Counted from the first letter of the stretch, positions 1 to 8,520 are shown. The stretch is 64,000 nucleotides of DNA from Oscillospiraceae bacterium MB08-C2-2 (GCA_035621215.1 CP141729.1:1076944-1140943); one strand, 5' to 3'. Notes: generated from the letters alone by a model not told the origin. Program-made: numbers and translations.

Positions 1-2
1 AA

Positions 3-407
3 AGAGGACTTGCCAACACCTTGGAAGAATTGCTCATGAGCGCTGAATACATCATGGCAGGCGGCAATAAGAATGTAATCCTTTGTGAGCGTGGCATTCG
101 TACCTACGAAACCGCCACCCGCAACACCCTTGATCTTTCTGCCGTTCCCTTCCTGAAATCCCGCTCCCATCTGCCGGTGGTGGTTGACCCCAGCCACGCC
201 TGCGGCATTGCATGGATGGTGGAGCCTCTTGCCAGAGCCGCCGTTGCCGTGGGTGCGGACGGCCTCATTGTGGAAGTTCACAACGACCCGGAGCATGCCC
301 TTTCTGATGGGGCCCAATCTCTGCGTCCCACTGATTTTGAAGCCTTTATGAGTCGGCTTGCACCGCTGGCTGGCGTGGCCGGCAAAGAATTTGCCAGAAA
401 AGGATAG
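3..407 (+). CDS. aroF: 3-deoxy-7-phosphoheptulonate synthase, C-terminal part (partial at window start)
   Basis: DAHP synthase condenses PEP with erythrose 4-phosphate, the first step of the shikimate pathway. Only the last ~135 codons lie in the window. The frame is open from base 3 and begins [17 protein letters not shown], so the first ATG at 21 is internal. Motifs [30 protein letters not shown] and [19 protein letters not shown] are typical of the class I-beta (KDO8P-synthase-like) DAHP synthases of Firmicutes. The stop codon touches the next gene, tyrA, so the two are probably translationally coupled. Its promoter and leader are outside the window. Confidence 0.93.
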   Translation, partial: RGLANTLEELLMSAEYIMAGGNKNVILCERGIRTYETATRNTLDLSAVPFLKSRSHLPVVVDPSHACGIAWMVEPLARAAVAVGADGLIVEVHNDPEHALSDGAQSLRPTDFEAFMSRLAPLAGVAGKEFARKG

Positions 408-412
408 TGGCT

Positions 413-1240
413 ATGAATGTTGCAATAATCGGTCTGGGCCTTATTGGAGGCTCTATGGCCAAAGCCATTAAGCTGAACACCGATCATCGGGTTTTTGGCT
501 GTGACCGCAGTCAGGAGTCTCTGGAGCAGGCGTTGGAATCCGGTGCTGTAGATGAAGATGCCTTTGGAAACTACGGGCAGTGTGATCTGGTTTTGATTGC
601 CCTTTTCCCCACCGATGCGGTCACCTTTATTAAGGAGCACCGGGAGCAGTTCAAGCCGGGCTCTATGATCATCGATCTGTGCGGTGTCAAGCGGGCAGTC
701 TGCCGAGAGGTAGAAGCCCTGTTTGCCGGAACCGACATCACCTTTATCGGGGGGCATCCCATGGCGGGAAGGGCCCTGTGGGGCTTTGAAAGCTCGGTGC
801 CCGACCTGTTTCTGGGGGCAGCTATGATCTTAACCCCTTACCCCTCTACTCCCTCTCATTTGGTGGAAAAGGCCGGTGACTTCTTCCGCAGCCTTGGCTT
901 CGGGAAAATCACCCTGACCACCGACGAGCACCACGACGAAATCATCGCCTACACCTCTCAGCTGGCTCATATTTTATCCAGTGCCTACATTCAAAGCCCC
1001 ACCGCACGGGAATTTATGGGCTTTTCAGCGGGCAGCTTCCGGGATTTAACCCGTGTAGCCAAGCTCAACGAGGATATGTGGACCCAGCTTTTTCTGCTTA
1101 ACCGGGATTATCTTTCTGACCAGCTGGGGGTGCTTATCGAGAACTTGACCGCCTTCCGGCATTCGCTGGATACACAGGATGAAAAGACACTGCACGAACA
1201 GCTTCGTCAGGGCCGCCTGCTCAAAGAACAGCTGAGCTAA
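413..1240 (+). CDS. tyrA: prephenate dehydrogenase
   Basis: Oxidative decarboxylation of prephenate to 4-hydroxyphenylpyruvate, the tyrosine branch. The N-terminus has the Rossmann dinucleotide motif GLGLIGGSMAKAI. The central GGHPMAGR block and the helical C-terminal half (about 170-275) fit the monofunctional TyrA family, with no ACT or chorismate-mutase extension. A GTG at 407 overlaps the aroF stop, but ATG 413 is better spaced from the purine-rich AGAAAAGGA at 396-404, so ATG is preferred. It is the second gene of the cotranscribed aro operon. Confidence 0.93.
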   Translation: MNVAIIGLGLIGGSMAKAIKLNTDHRVFGCDRSQESLEQALESGAVDEDAFGNYGQCDLVLIALFPTDAVTFIKEHREQFKPGSMIIDLCGVKRAVCREVEALFAGTDITFIGGHPMAGRALWGFESSVPDLFLGAAMILTPYPSTPSHLVEKAGDFFRSLGFGKITLTTDEHHDEIIAYTSQLAHILSSAYIQSPTAREFMGFSAGSFRDLTRVAKLNEDMWTQLFLLNRDYLSDQLGVLIENLTAFRHSLDTQDEKTLHEQLRQGRLLKEQLS

Positions 1241-1269
1241 GCCCTTTTGATAACAAGGAGGCAATCCAT

Positions 1270-2313
1270 ATGAAAACCATTCAGGTGGAAACCGGGCGTG
1301 CCTATCCGGTCTATATCGGGCAGGGAATACTCCCCGACTGCGGCCGTCTGCTGAAAGAAAGTCTGCGCTCCAAGCGGGCGGTTATTGTCACCGATGATAC
1401 GGTAAACGGTCTTTATGGCAAGCAGACAGAGGAATCCCTGCGCTGTGCCGGGCTGGAAGTGCATACCTTTGCTTTCCCTCATGGAGAAGGTTCCAAGAAG
1501 TTGGATACCGCTCTGGAAATCATTAACTTTCTGCTGGAGCATACCATGACCCGCACCGATGTGGTGGTTGCCCTTGGCGGCGGCGTTGTGGGGGATATGG
1601 CAGGCTTTGCCGCTTCCATTTATCTGCGGGGTATTCCTTATATTCAGATTCCCACCACTTTTTTGGCAGCCATTGATTCCTCGGTGGGAGGCAAAACCGC
1701 TGTGAACATCCCCCAGGGCAAAAACCTGCTGGGCAGCTTCTACCAGCCCCGTATGGTCATCTGTGATACCGACACGCTGGATACCCTGACCGAGGACTGC
1801 TTCAACGATGGTATGGCCGAGGCTCTTAAATACGGCTGTATCTGGGATGAAAAGCTCTTTTCCCTGATGGAGTTTGGCGGAGCCCGCAAGCATTTGGAAG
1901 CCATCATCGCCCGCTGTGTGCAGATTAAGGCGGATGTGGTGGCGGAGGATGAGCGGGATACCGGCTTGCGGCAGATTCTCAATTTTGGGCATACCCTTGG
2001 GCATGCTATTGAAAAGGAAAGCGGTTTTTCCATTGCCCATGGCAAGGGGGTAGCCGCCGGTATGGTGGTGATTACCCGGGCCAGCGAGCAACAGGGTCTG
2101 ACCCCAACCGGCACCACCCAGCGCCTGATCGAAGCTTTGGAGCGCTACAGCCTGCCCACCTCCACCCATCTTTCCCCCGAGGAACTGGCCAGTTTGGCTG
2201 GTGGGGATAAAAAACGGGATGGCGATCTGATTAATCTGGTGGTGCTGGACTGTATGGGTAAATGCCGCCTCCATCCGGTGGAGATCGGCAAGCTGGCGGC
2301 TTTTCTGAGCTGA
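1270..2313 (+). CDS. aroB: 3-dehydroquinate synthase
   Basis: Converts DAHP to 3-dehydroquinate using NAD and a divalent metal. At 347 aa it has normal family length. Diagnostic stretches are the glycine-rich VVALGGGVVGDMAGFAAS, the QIPTTFLAAIDSSVGGKTAVN block and the metal-ligand region around NFGHTLGHAIE. AAGGAGG at about 1255-1261 sits 8-9 bases before the ATG. It lies 29 bases after tyrA and 47 bases before the aroA start, within the operon. Confidence 0.97.
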   Translation: MKTIQVETGRAYPVYIGQGILPDCGRLLKESLRSKRAVIVTDDTVNGLYGKQTEESLRCAGLEVHTFAFPHGEGSKKLDTALEIINFLLEHTMTRTDVVVALGGGVVGDMAGFAASIYLRGIPYIQIPTTFLAAIDSSVGGKTAVNIPQGKNLLGSFYQPRMVICDTDTLDTLTEDCFNDGMAEALKYGCIWDEKLFSLMEFGGARKHLEAIIARCVQIKADVVAEDERDTGLRQILNFGHTLGHAIEKESGFSIAHGKGVAAGMVVITRASEQQGLTPTGTTQRLIEALERYSLPTSTHLSPEELASLAGGDKKRDGDLINLVVLDCMGKCRLHPVEIGKLAAFLS

Positions 2314-2360
2314 TCAGCGCACCCTGTTCTCACACCCTACACCAAGGAGGTTTACCTGTT

Positions 2361-3617
2361 TTGGACATATCCATCACGCCCTCTTCCCTGAGCGGTTCTG
2401 TGGCCGCACAGCCCTCCAAATCCGCGGCGCATCGGGCGGCAATCTGCGCCATGCTGGCTAAAGGGGATTCCCACATTGCGCCCATTACCTCAACAAGGGA
2501 TATGCTGGCTACCTTTAACGCCGCCCTTGCCTTGGGTGCTAAAGGTACCCTGACATCTTCCTCTCTGACGCTGAACGGTATCAAAACGCCGCCTGCTCAG
2601 GCTGTGCTGGATTGCGATGAAAGCGGCTCCACTTTGCGCTTTTTCATCCCCATTGCCGCTGCATTGGGGGTAACGGCCTCCTTTTACGGCAGGGGCCAGC
2701 TCCCCACCCGCCCCTTGGAGCCGCTGGTTTCACAGCTTCGCTCCCATGGGGTGACCGTGGAGAAAAAAGGGGACGAAATTCTGACTATCAGCGGAAGGCT
2801 CACCCCCGGCCGCTATACCATTGCGGGAAATATCAGCTCCCAGTTTATAACCGGGCTGCTGTTTTCACTGCCCCTATTGGCGGGAGACAGTGAAATTATA
2901 CTCACCACACCCTTGGCCTCCAAGGGCTATGTGGATATGACCCTCTCGATGCTGGCGCAGTTCGGCGTTGTGGTGGAAACTTTGCCCACCGGCTGGCGCA
3001 TTCCGGGTCACCAAACCTATCGACCCCGGAATAGTATGGTGGAAGGGGATTTCTCCGGGGCGGCCTTCTGGCTGTGCGCCGGGGCGATTCAGACACCTGT
3101 CACTGTAACCGGCCTTTCCCGGGATACGGCACAGGGTGACCGAGCGGTGCTTTCTGTGCTGGAAAAGATGGGAGCATTGGTTCAGTGGGATGGGGATGCG
3201 GTCACCGTTTCGCCCGGAGCGCTGAGCGGCATCGAAATCGACGGGGAGGATATCCCCGATTTGGTGCCAGTTCTTGCCGTGGTAGCCTGCTTTGCACAGG
3301 GTGTAACCCGGTTTAGCAACGTGGGGCGGTTGCGCATTAAGGAATGCGACCGGTTGGATGCCATGACCCAAGGCCTAACCGCTCTGGGAACCAAGGTAGA
3401 ACAGACTGAGGATAGCCTGACTGTAACCGGTGGGGTGCCGCTGGGCGGCGGGAGTGTCAGCAGCTTTGATGATCACCGCATCGCCATGGCGCTGAGCATT
3501 GCAGCACTGAGGTGTGCTTCTCCGGTGATTATCCGTTCGGCACAGTGTGTGGATAAAAGCTATCCCGATTTCTACAAGGATTTTGAAAAGCTGGGAGGAA
3601 TTTGCCATGTCATCTAG
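2361..3617 (+). CDS. aroA: 3-phosphoshikimate 1-carboxyvinyltransferase (EPSP synthase), TTG start
   Basis: Transfers the enolpyruvyl group of PEP to shikimate 3-phosphate. The frame is open further upstream, but a perfect AAGGAGG at 2344-2350 lies ten bases before TTG 2361. From there the protein begins LDISITPSSLSGSVAAQPSKSAAHR, the usual AroA N-terminus. Other family motifs are CDESGSTLRFFIPIAAAL, the SSQFITGLLFSLPLL block, IKECDRLDAM and DDHRIAMALSIAAL. Length is 418 aa. The rare start codon may lower its translation relative to its neighbours. The next gene, aroC, overlaps its end by a few bases. Confidence 0.96.
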   Translation: MDISITPSSLSGSVAAQPSKSAAHRAAICAMLAKGDSHIAPITSTRDMLATFNAALALGAKGTLTSSSLTLNGIKTPPAQAVLDCDESGSTLRFFIPIAAALGVTASFYGRGQLPTRPLEPLVSQLRSHGVTVEKKGDEILTISGRLTPGRYTIAGNISSQFITGLLFSLPLLAGDSEIILTTPLASKGYVDMTLSMLAQFGVVVETLPTGWRIPGHQTYRPRNSMVEGDFSGAAFWLCAGAIQTPVTVTGLSRDTAQGDRAVLSVLEKMGALVQWDGDAVTVSPGALSGIEIDGEDIPDLVPVLAVVACFAQGVTRFSNVGRLRIKECDRLDAMTQGLTALGTKVEQTEDSLTVTGGVPLGGGSVSSFDDHRIAMALSIAALRCASPVIIRSAQCVDKSYPDFYKDFEKLGGICHVI

Positions 3618-4725
3618 CTGGGGCAAAAATATAAAGCTTTCCATTTTTGGGGAAAGCCACGGAAACGGAATCGGCGTGGTGCTGGATGGCCTCCCGGCCG
3701 GAGAAGCAATCGATATGGAGGAGCTGGCGGTCTTTCAGGCCCGGCGGGCTCCCCGCAAAAGTGCTCTTTCTACCGCCCGCAAAGAAAGCGATGGAGTAAA
3801 AATCCTTTCCGGCTTCTTTGAAGGTCACACCACCGGTACTCCTCTTTGCGGTGTGCTGGAAAACACCGATACCCGCTCGGGGGATTATAAGGAAATGTCC
3901 GCTCTGGCCCGGCCGGGCCACGGGGATTACACCGGCTTTATCCGCTACAGCGGCTACAACGACATGCGGGGCGGTGGGCATTTCTCCGCACGGCTGACTG
4001 CGCCTCTGGTGTTTGCAGGCGGCATCGCCAAGCAGATTTTAGCCCGCAGGGGCATTGTCATCGGCGGGCATATCGCCCAGATTCACGGCATCAAGGACAC
4101 CTCATTTGATCCGGTTGCGGTGAATGCAGAGCTTCTGGAAGCAGTGACCTCTAAGGCCTTCCCAGTACTGGACGACAGCGCCGGTCAGGCCATGGAGCAG
4201 GCAGTCAAGACCGCTCACAGCCAAGGGGATTCGGTGGGCGGCATTGTGGAATGCGCCGCTGTGGGGGTTCCTGTGGGGATCGGTTCCCCGATTTTCGATG
4301 GCTTGGAAAACAAGCTGGCATCCATCATGTTTGGGGTTCCCGCTGTTAAGGGAATTGAATTCGGTGCAGGCTTTGAGGCCGCACAGCTCACCGGAAGCCA
4401 GAACAACGACTCATTTTATATGGAAGGTGAGCAAGTCAGAACCAAGAGCAACAACCATGGCGGCATTTTAGGTGGGATTTCCAGCGGTATGCCGGTTGTG
4501 ATGCGTGTGGCCTTTAAGCCCACGCCCTCCATTGCCCAGACCCAGCAGACAGTGGATTTCAGAAAGCAGGAGGACGCTCCCCTGCAAATCAGGGGCCGCC
4601 ATGACCCCTGTGTGGTGCTGCGGGCGGTTCCCTGCGTGGAAGCCTGCATGGCACTGGCTTTGCTGGACTGCCTGCTGGAAGGAGGTGTTCCCCATGGATT
4701 TAGACCAGCTGCGCGAGCAGATTGA
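3607..4725 (+). CDS. aroC: chorismate synthase
   Basis: FMN-dependent elimination of phosphate from EPSP to give chorismate, the last shared step. The start is ATG 3607, preceded by GGGAGGAA at 3593-3600. It overlaps the aroA stop by 11 bases. The N-terminal FGESHGNGIGVVLDGLPAG, the RPGHGDYTG / RYSGYNDMRGGGHFSARLT block and NNHGGILGGISSGMP are the classical AroC signatures. The protein is 372 aa. Its 3' end overlaps the chorismate mutase start by 32 bases, so these two genes are tightly coupled. Confidence 0.97.
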   Translation: MSSSWGKNIKLSIFGESHGNGIGVVLDGLPAGEAIDMEELAVFQARRAPRKSALSTARKESDGVKILSGFFEGHTTGTPLCGVLENTDTRSGDYKEMSALARPGHGDYTGFIRYSGYNDMRGGGHFSARLTAPLVFAGGIAKQILARRGIVIGGHIAQIHGIKDTSFDPVAVNAELLEAVTSKAFPVLDDSAGQAMEQAVKTAHSQGDSVGGIVECAAVGVPVGIGSPIFDGLENKLASIMFGVPAVKGIEFGAGFEAAQLTGSQNNDSFYMEGEQVRTKSNNHGGILGGISSGMPVVMRVAFKPTPSIAQTQQTVDFRKQEDAPLQIRGRHDPCVVLRAVPCVEACMALALLDCLLEGGVPHGFRPAARAD

Positions 4726-4975
4726 TTCCATCGATGAGCAGCTTCTTACCCTTTTTCTCCAACGCATGGAAATTGTGGAGGGTGTGGCCCGATACAAGCT
4801 GCGGGAAAAGCTTCCGGTTCTTCACTCTGACCGGGAAGCTGTTATTCTCGCCAAGGTGGTGCAGAATGCCGGAAGCTACCCGCTGGAAGCTGAGCGGTTC
4901 TTTCAGGCAATGCTGGCCATCAGCCGGGATATGCAGACTCAGCTCATAGCTGAGGCAGAGCAGGCAGAGAAGTGA
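4694..4975 (+). CDS. chorismate mutase, AroQ-type, monofunctional
   Basis: Rearranges chorismate to prephenate. This 93-residue helical protein begins MDLDQLREQIDSIDEQLLTLF and carries the AroQ active-site pattern: Arg near residue 7, the R-x-x-x-V-x-x-x-K run around ERMEIVEGVARYK-like residues, and the downstream DREAVILAKV segment. GGAGG at 4681 lies inside aroC, eight bases before the ATG. With aroC and tyrA in the same operon it commits chorismate toward Tyr/Phe. No prephenate dehydratase is fused to it. It is the last gene of the operon in this window. Confidence 0.9.
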   Translation: MDLDQLREQIDSIDEQLLTLFLQRMEIVEGVARYKLREKLPVLHSDREAVILAKVVQNAGSYPLEAERFFQAMLAISRDMQTQLIAEAEQAEK

Positions 4976-4983
4976 GCGTCCCT

Positions 4984-5054
4984 CCGGCCTCTCGCAGCGC
5001 AGCTGCGGCCGCAGGCTTTGCCTGCGGGTTTCGCCAAAGGCGAAACGAGGCCGG
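4984..5054. repeat. cloverleaf palindromic repeat
   Basis: Seventy-one bases fold as a complete four-way cloverleaf. The outer stem is CCGGCCTC (4984-4991) with GAGGCCGG (5047-5054). Inside lie three hairpins: GCAGC-gca-GCTGC (4994-5006), CCGCAGGC-ttt-GCCTGCGG (5009-5027) and GTTTCGCC-aaa-GGCGAAAC (5028-5046). All stems are perfect and all three loops are triloops. It could act as the aro operon terminator, but there is no T-run, so it looks more like a dispersed structural repeat. Confidence 0.75.
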
Positions 5055-5098
5055 CTGAGGCCCTGTACCTACTTTCAAAAATATTTTTCAGCACCCCG

Positions 5099-5127
5099 TT
5101 GACAAATGAATTTTTCCATGCTTTAAT
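5099..5127 (+). promoter_or_regulatory. sigma-A promoter of the T-box leader
   Basis: TTGACA at 5099-5104 and TTTAAT at 5122-5127 are separated by 17 bases. Transcription would start near 5134, just before the T-box Stem I. Confidence 0.6.
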
Positions 5128-5133
5128 AAAAAA

Positions 5134-5418
5134 GAAGAAACCGTTGATGAGGAGATTAAACCCAAGGCGCACTTACAGAGAGTCCGGGGGGCTGGGAGCC
5201 GGATAGGAATGCGGGTGGGACAAATGGGCCTCTGAGGGCGAGCTGAAAGGCCATCGGGCTGAGTATGCAAGACGTGGGGCTTACGTTACAGAGCCTTGGA
5301 ATGTGTTGGCATTCCGTATGAGATGGCCGTTCCGCTGTTAAAGGTGGATTTTAGGCAATCAAGGTGGTACCGCAGGTTTAACACCTGTCCTTGAAACAAG
5401 GGCAGGTGTTTTTTGTTT
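5134..5418 (+). promoter_or_regulatory. T-box leader, predicted tryptophan-responsive (UGG specifier)
   Basis: The core AAGGTGGTACCGC at 5361-5373 is the conserved T-box sequence forming the antiterminator bulge. It is followed by an intrinsic terminator, ACACCTG.../...CAGGTGT plus a T-run, at 5381-5418. Upstream lies a Stem I-like region with the AGAGAG element near 5177. The lower helix GAGG (5149-5152) pairs with CCTC (5229-5232), which leaves TGG at 5225-5227 followed by one purine: the expected place of the specifier. Downstream genes encode a TrpX-type importer, which supports Trp. The bulge TGGT would meet a G discriminator only by wobble, so the specificity is a prediction. Confidence 0.82.
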
Positions 5419-5589
5419 TGTAACGTATTTTCTCCCGGCAACCTTCCGATACTGATTAGTGAAAAGAGGCTTTAACAAATGAATCCTTTTGTTGATAAGA
5501 GCTTTGCTCCCGCCGGGCGATGGCGGCGTTCATGATCTTAATCACCCAAGCCATTACACCTTAAATTTTTATAAGAAAGAGTGATTACT

Positions 5590-6642
5590 ATGATGAAAAA
5601 TATAAAAGCCCTTTTAACCGCTTCTCTGCTGACTGTTTCCCTGCTGGCCGGCTGCTCCGGCGGCGCAGCTTCCTCCCAAGCGCCCGCATCTTCCGAAACA
5701 CCTGCGGCTCAAAGCTCTGCGGCGGCTTCCGCTTCGGAAAGCGGCGAAACCTTTACCATTGGCCTTGCACAGCTTGTGGAGCACCCTTCTCTCAACACCA
5801 TCCGCACTTCCTTTACCGAAGAGCTGGAGGCTTTGGGTTACGGAGCCGATAAGGTAACCATCGATTACAAAAACGGGCAGGGCGAGCAATCCACCCTCAA
5901 TTCCATCGCCCAAACCTTTGTAGGCAATCAGGTTGATCTGATTGTAGCCATTGCCACCCCCACCGCTCAGGCGATGGCCTCTGCCACCACTGAAATTCCC
6001 ATCCTCTTTTCCGCTGTCACCGACCCTGTAGGGGCCCGTTTGGTAGATGATGCCAACAAGCCTTCCGGAAACATCACCGGCACCTCCGATTCTATCCCCG
6101 TTGAATCCATCTTTGCTCTTGCCAAGGAGCTGCGGCCCGATGACAAAACCTTCGGCCTTGTTTACAATCTGGGCGAAGATAATTCCGTTTCGGTTATTAA
6201 GGAAACCAAAGCCTACCTGGATGCCAACGGTATGAAATACACCGAGGTGACCGTTGCCAATTCCAGCGAGGTTCAGCAGGCTGTTCAGTCCCTGGTGGGC
6301 CGTGTGGATGCCATCTTCTCCCCCATTGACAACACCGTTGCCAAATCCATGCCGCTGGCCGCCGACATTGCTCTCAAAGCCAAAATTCCCTTCTATACCG
6401 GTGCTGATTCCATGGTCGAGGATGGCGGGCTTGCCACTGTGGGTATTGATTACGAAGAGCTGGGCAAAAAGACCGCTCAGATGGCTGTGGAAATCATCGA
6501 AGGCAAAGCTATCTCCGAACTGCCTGTAGCCACCATGGATAACTACCGTGTTGTGATCAACACTGAAACAGCCGAGGCTCTGGGGCTGGATGTTTCCGGA
6601 ATCCAGAATGCCGATTTGGTCACCACAAAAGCCGCCGCTTAA
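5590..6642 (+). CDS. trpX: ABC transporter substrate-binding lipoprotein, TrpX-like (PF04392 family)
   Basis: Extracytoplasmic binding protein of an amino-acid-type ABC importer, probably for tryptophan. A lipoprotein signal (LLTVSLLAGCSGG) and a Ser/Ala-rich linker precede the mature domain. The body (FTIGLAQLVEHPSLNTIRTSF, IPILFSAVTDPVGARLV, PFYTGADSMVEDGGLATVGIDYEELG) is the ABC_sub_bind/PBP1-like fold typical of TrpX. ATG 5590 is preferred over GTG 5581 because of the AAGAAAGAG ribosome site at 5573-5581. It is controlled by the T-box leader and heads a three-gene transport operon. The Trp substrate is inferred from family and T-box. Confidence 0.85.
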   Translation: MMKNIKALLTASLLTVSLLAGCSGGAASSQAPASSETPAAQSSAAASASESGETFTIGLAQLVEHPSLNTIRTSFTEELEALGYGADKVTIDYKNGQGEQSTLNSIAQTFVGNQVDLIVAIATPTAQAMASATTEIPILFSAVTDPVGARLVDDANKPSGNITGTSDSIPVESIFALAKELRPDDKTFGLVYNLGEDNSVSVIKETKAYLDANGMKYTEVTVANSSEVQQAVQSLVGRVDAIFSPIDNTVAKSMPLAADIALKAKIPFYTGADSMVEDGGLATVGIDYEELGKKTAQMAVEIIEGKAISELPVATMDNYRVVINTETAEALGLDVSGIQNADLVTTKAAA

Positions 6643-6799
6643 TTTTGCAGAACAGGAGTTTAGCGTGATTTTTCACGCTAAACATGATATGCCAATCGCT
6701 CTCCGCCTATGGCGAAAACCGCGATTGATGCACAAAAAGACCATTCCTTCTTTATGGTTCTTTTGTGCCCGAACATATATGAAAGGAATGGTCTTTGTC
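6643..6799 (+). promoter_or_regulatory. hairpin-rich spacer with alternative structures around the permease ribosome site
   Basis: The 157-base gap contains several hairpins. Stem GTTTAGCGTGA (6658-6668) pairs with 6673-6683. CAATCGC (6693-6699) pairs with GCGATTG (6721-6727). Two further hairpins compete with each other. One pairs 6730-6744 with 6754-6768. The other pairs AAAGACCATTCCTT (6736-6749) perfectly with AAGGAATGGTCTTT (6783-6796) and would hide the ribosome-binding GAAAGGA of the next gene. Confidence 0.6.
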
Positions 6800-7711
6800 A
6801 TGAGCTTTGTTGCCTTTCAGGGATCGGTTGAGCTGGGCCTGATCTATGCCATTATGGCTATGGGGCTTTTCGTTTCGTTCCGCATTCTGGATATAGCCGA
6901 TCTCACTGTGGATGGCAGCTTTACCACCGGCGCCGCCCTTTCCGCCCTGTGCACCTTGGCGGGGCACCCCTTTCTGGGTCTGTTGGCTGCCATGGCTGGC
7001 GGCGTGGGAGCCGGATTGATTACCGCTCTTTTACAGACACAGCTGAAAATCCAGCCCATTCTGGCCGGTATCCTCACTATGACCTCCCTCTATTCCATTA
7101 ACCTGTTGATTATGCGGGGCAGCCCCAATCTCTCACTTCTGCGCATCAAAACAGTGTTCAGCCCTTTTGAAGAGCTTGCACAGATCGGCGGAATCAGCCT
7201 TTCCAAGATACTGGTATCTGTCGCTTTGGTTGTGCTCTGCACTGTATTTTTGGTATTGTTCTTCCGTACACAGCTTGGCCTTTCCATCCGGGCAACCGGT
7301 GATAACGAAGAAATGGTGCGGGCCTCCTCCATCAACACCAACGTAACCAAGACCATCGGTCTTTGCTTGGCCAATATGCTGGTCAGCCTTTCCGGTGGCC
7401 TGCTTGCTCAGTACCAATCCTCTTCGGATATCAGCATGGGCATTGGTATGGTGGTTATTTCTCTTGCTTCTCTCATTATAGGCGAAGTGATTCTGGGCCG
7501 CAAAAGCGTGGCCCGGAATCTCGTTGCCGTTACAGTGGGTTCCATTTTATACCGTTTGATTCTGTCTCTGGTGCTCTCCGCCAACCTGAACCCTTCCAAC
7601 CTCAAGCTCATTTCTTCGGTGATTGTTGTGGTTGCCATTTCTTACCCGGTGGTTCGGGAAAAATGGGCCTTTCACCGGGCTGTCTCTAAGCTGCACAGGG
7701 AGGGCAAATAA
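6800..7711 (+). CDS. ABC transporter permease of the TrpX-type importer
   Basis: Membrane component, 303 aa, with about eight to nine hydrophobic segments. It begins MSFVAFQGSVELGLIYAIMAMGLFVSFRILDIADLTVDGSF. That ILDIADLTVDGSF element and the later VRASSINTNVTKTIGLCLANML and ASLIIGEVILG segments belong to the BPD_transp_2 permeases found with PF04392 binding proteins. ATGs at 6779 and 6788 are in frame but fall at or in front of the GAAAGGA site (6781-6787), so ATG 6800 is chosen. The ATPase gene begins at once downstream. Confidence 0.88.
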   Translation: MSFVAFQGSVELGLIYAIMAMGLFVSFRILDIADLTVDGSFTTGAALSALCTLAGHPFLGLLAAMAGGVGAGLITALLQTQLKIQPILAGILTMTSLYSINLLIMRGSPNLSLLRIKTVFSPFEELAQIGGISLSKILVSVALVVLCTVFLVLFFRTQLGLSIRATGDNEEMVRASSINTNVTKTIGLCLANMLVSLSGGLLAQYQSSSDISMGIGMVVISLASLIIGEVILGRKSVARNLVAVTVGSILYRLILSLVLSANLNPSNLKLISSVIVVVAISYPVVREKWAFHRAVSKLHREGK

Positions 7712-7712
7712 T

Positions 7713-8510
7713 ATGCTGCAAATCCGCAATGTATGCAAAACCTTCAACAAAGGCACGCCCAACCAAAAGCAGGCCTTGGGTGACTTTTCTCTTCACCTGA
7801 AGTCCGGGGATTTTGTCACGGTCATCGGCGGGAACGGGGCGGGAAAATCCACCCTGCTCAACACCATTTCCGGGCTTTTCTGGGTGGATGGAGGGCAGAT
7901 TTTGCTGGATGGCGAGGATATCACCTACCAGAAGCAGCATCGGCGTTCCCGGCATATGGGGCGGCTGTTTCAAGACCCGCTTATGGGCAGCGCACCCAAT
8001 ATGACCATTGAAGAGAATCTTTCACTGGCTTATCTGCGCAGCCGGCAAAACCGCCGCTTTTCCTTTGGTCCCCGTAAAGAGGACCTCCAGCTATACCGTG
8101 AAAAGCTGGCACTTTTGAATCTGGGGCTGGAGGATCGCCTGCATACAAAAATGGGCCTGCTCTCAGGCGGGCAGCGTCAGGCAGTCACCTTATTGATGGC
8201 CACCATTGTAACCCCCAAGCTGCTGATGCTGGATGAACATACCGCCGCTCTTGACCCGGCCACAGCCGATAAAGTTTTGGAGCTCACCCGCAGCATCGTG
8301 GCAGAAAACAAAATCACCACCCTGATGGTCACCCACAACATCGGTTCAGCACTGGAGCTGGGCAACCGCACCATTATGCTGGATAACGGCAATTTGGTTC
8401 TGGAACTGGAGGGTGAAGCCCGCCGAGAAATGACGGTGGAAAAGCTTCTGAAAAAGTTTAAGGAAAAAAGCAACAAAGAGCTGGATAACGACCGCATGCT
8501 CTTAAATTAA
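7713..8510 (+). CDS. ABC transporter ATP-binding protein of the TrpX-type importer
   Basis: Nucleotide-binding subunit, 265 aa. Walker A is GGNGAGKST, the Q-loop lies near MGRLFQDPLMG, the signature is LLSGGQRQAVTLLMA, Walker B is LLMLDEHTAALDP, and the switch histidine is in VTHN. The ATG follows the permease stop almost directly, with AGGGAGGG at 7696-7703 as ribosome site, so the two are translationally coupled. It completes the binding-protein/permease/ATPase importer behind the T-box. Confidence 0.93.
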   Translation: MLQIRNVCKTFNKGTPNQKQALGDFSLHLKSGDFVTVIGGNGAGKSTLLNTISGLFWVDGGQILLDGEDITYQKQHRRSRHMGRLFQDPLMGSAPNMTIEENLSLAYLRSRQNRRFSFGPRKEDLQLYREKLALLNLGLEDRLHTKMGLLSGGQRQAVTLLMATIVTPKLLMLDEHTAALDPATADKVLELTRSIVAENKITTLMVTHNIGSALELGNRTIMLDNGNLVLELEGEARREMTVEKLLKKFKEKSNKELDNDRMLLN

Positions 8511-8520
8511 CCTGATACAT

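Noticed and set aside
1237-2274. 345-codon open frame on the minus strand opposite aroB
   Set aside because: Antisense shadow of a well-conserved gene; rich in Gly/His runs without any family feature or ribosome site.
5225-5227. AUG or GGG as T-box specifier
   Set aside because: The helix GAGG/CCTC leaves exactly one purine after TGG; AUG or GGG would give two or zero bases, and the downstream importer is TrpX-like.
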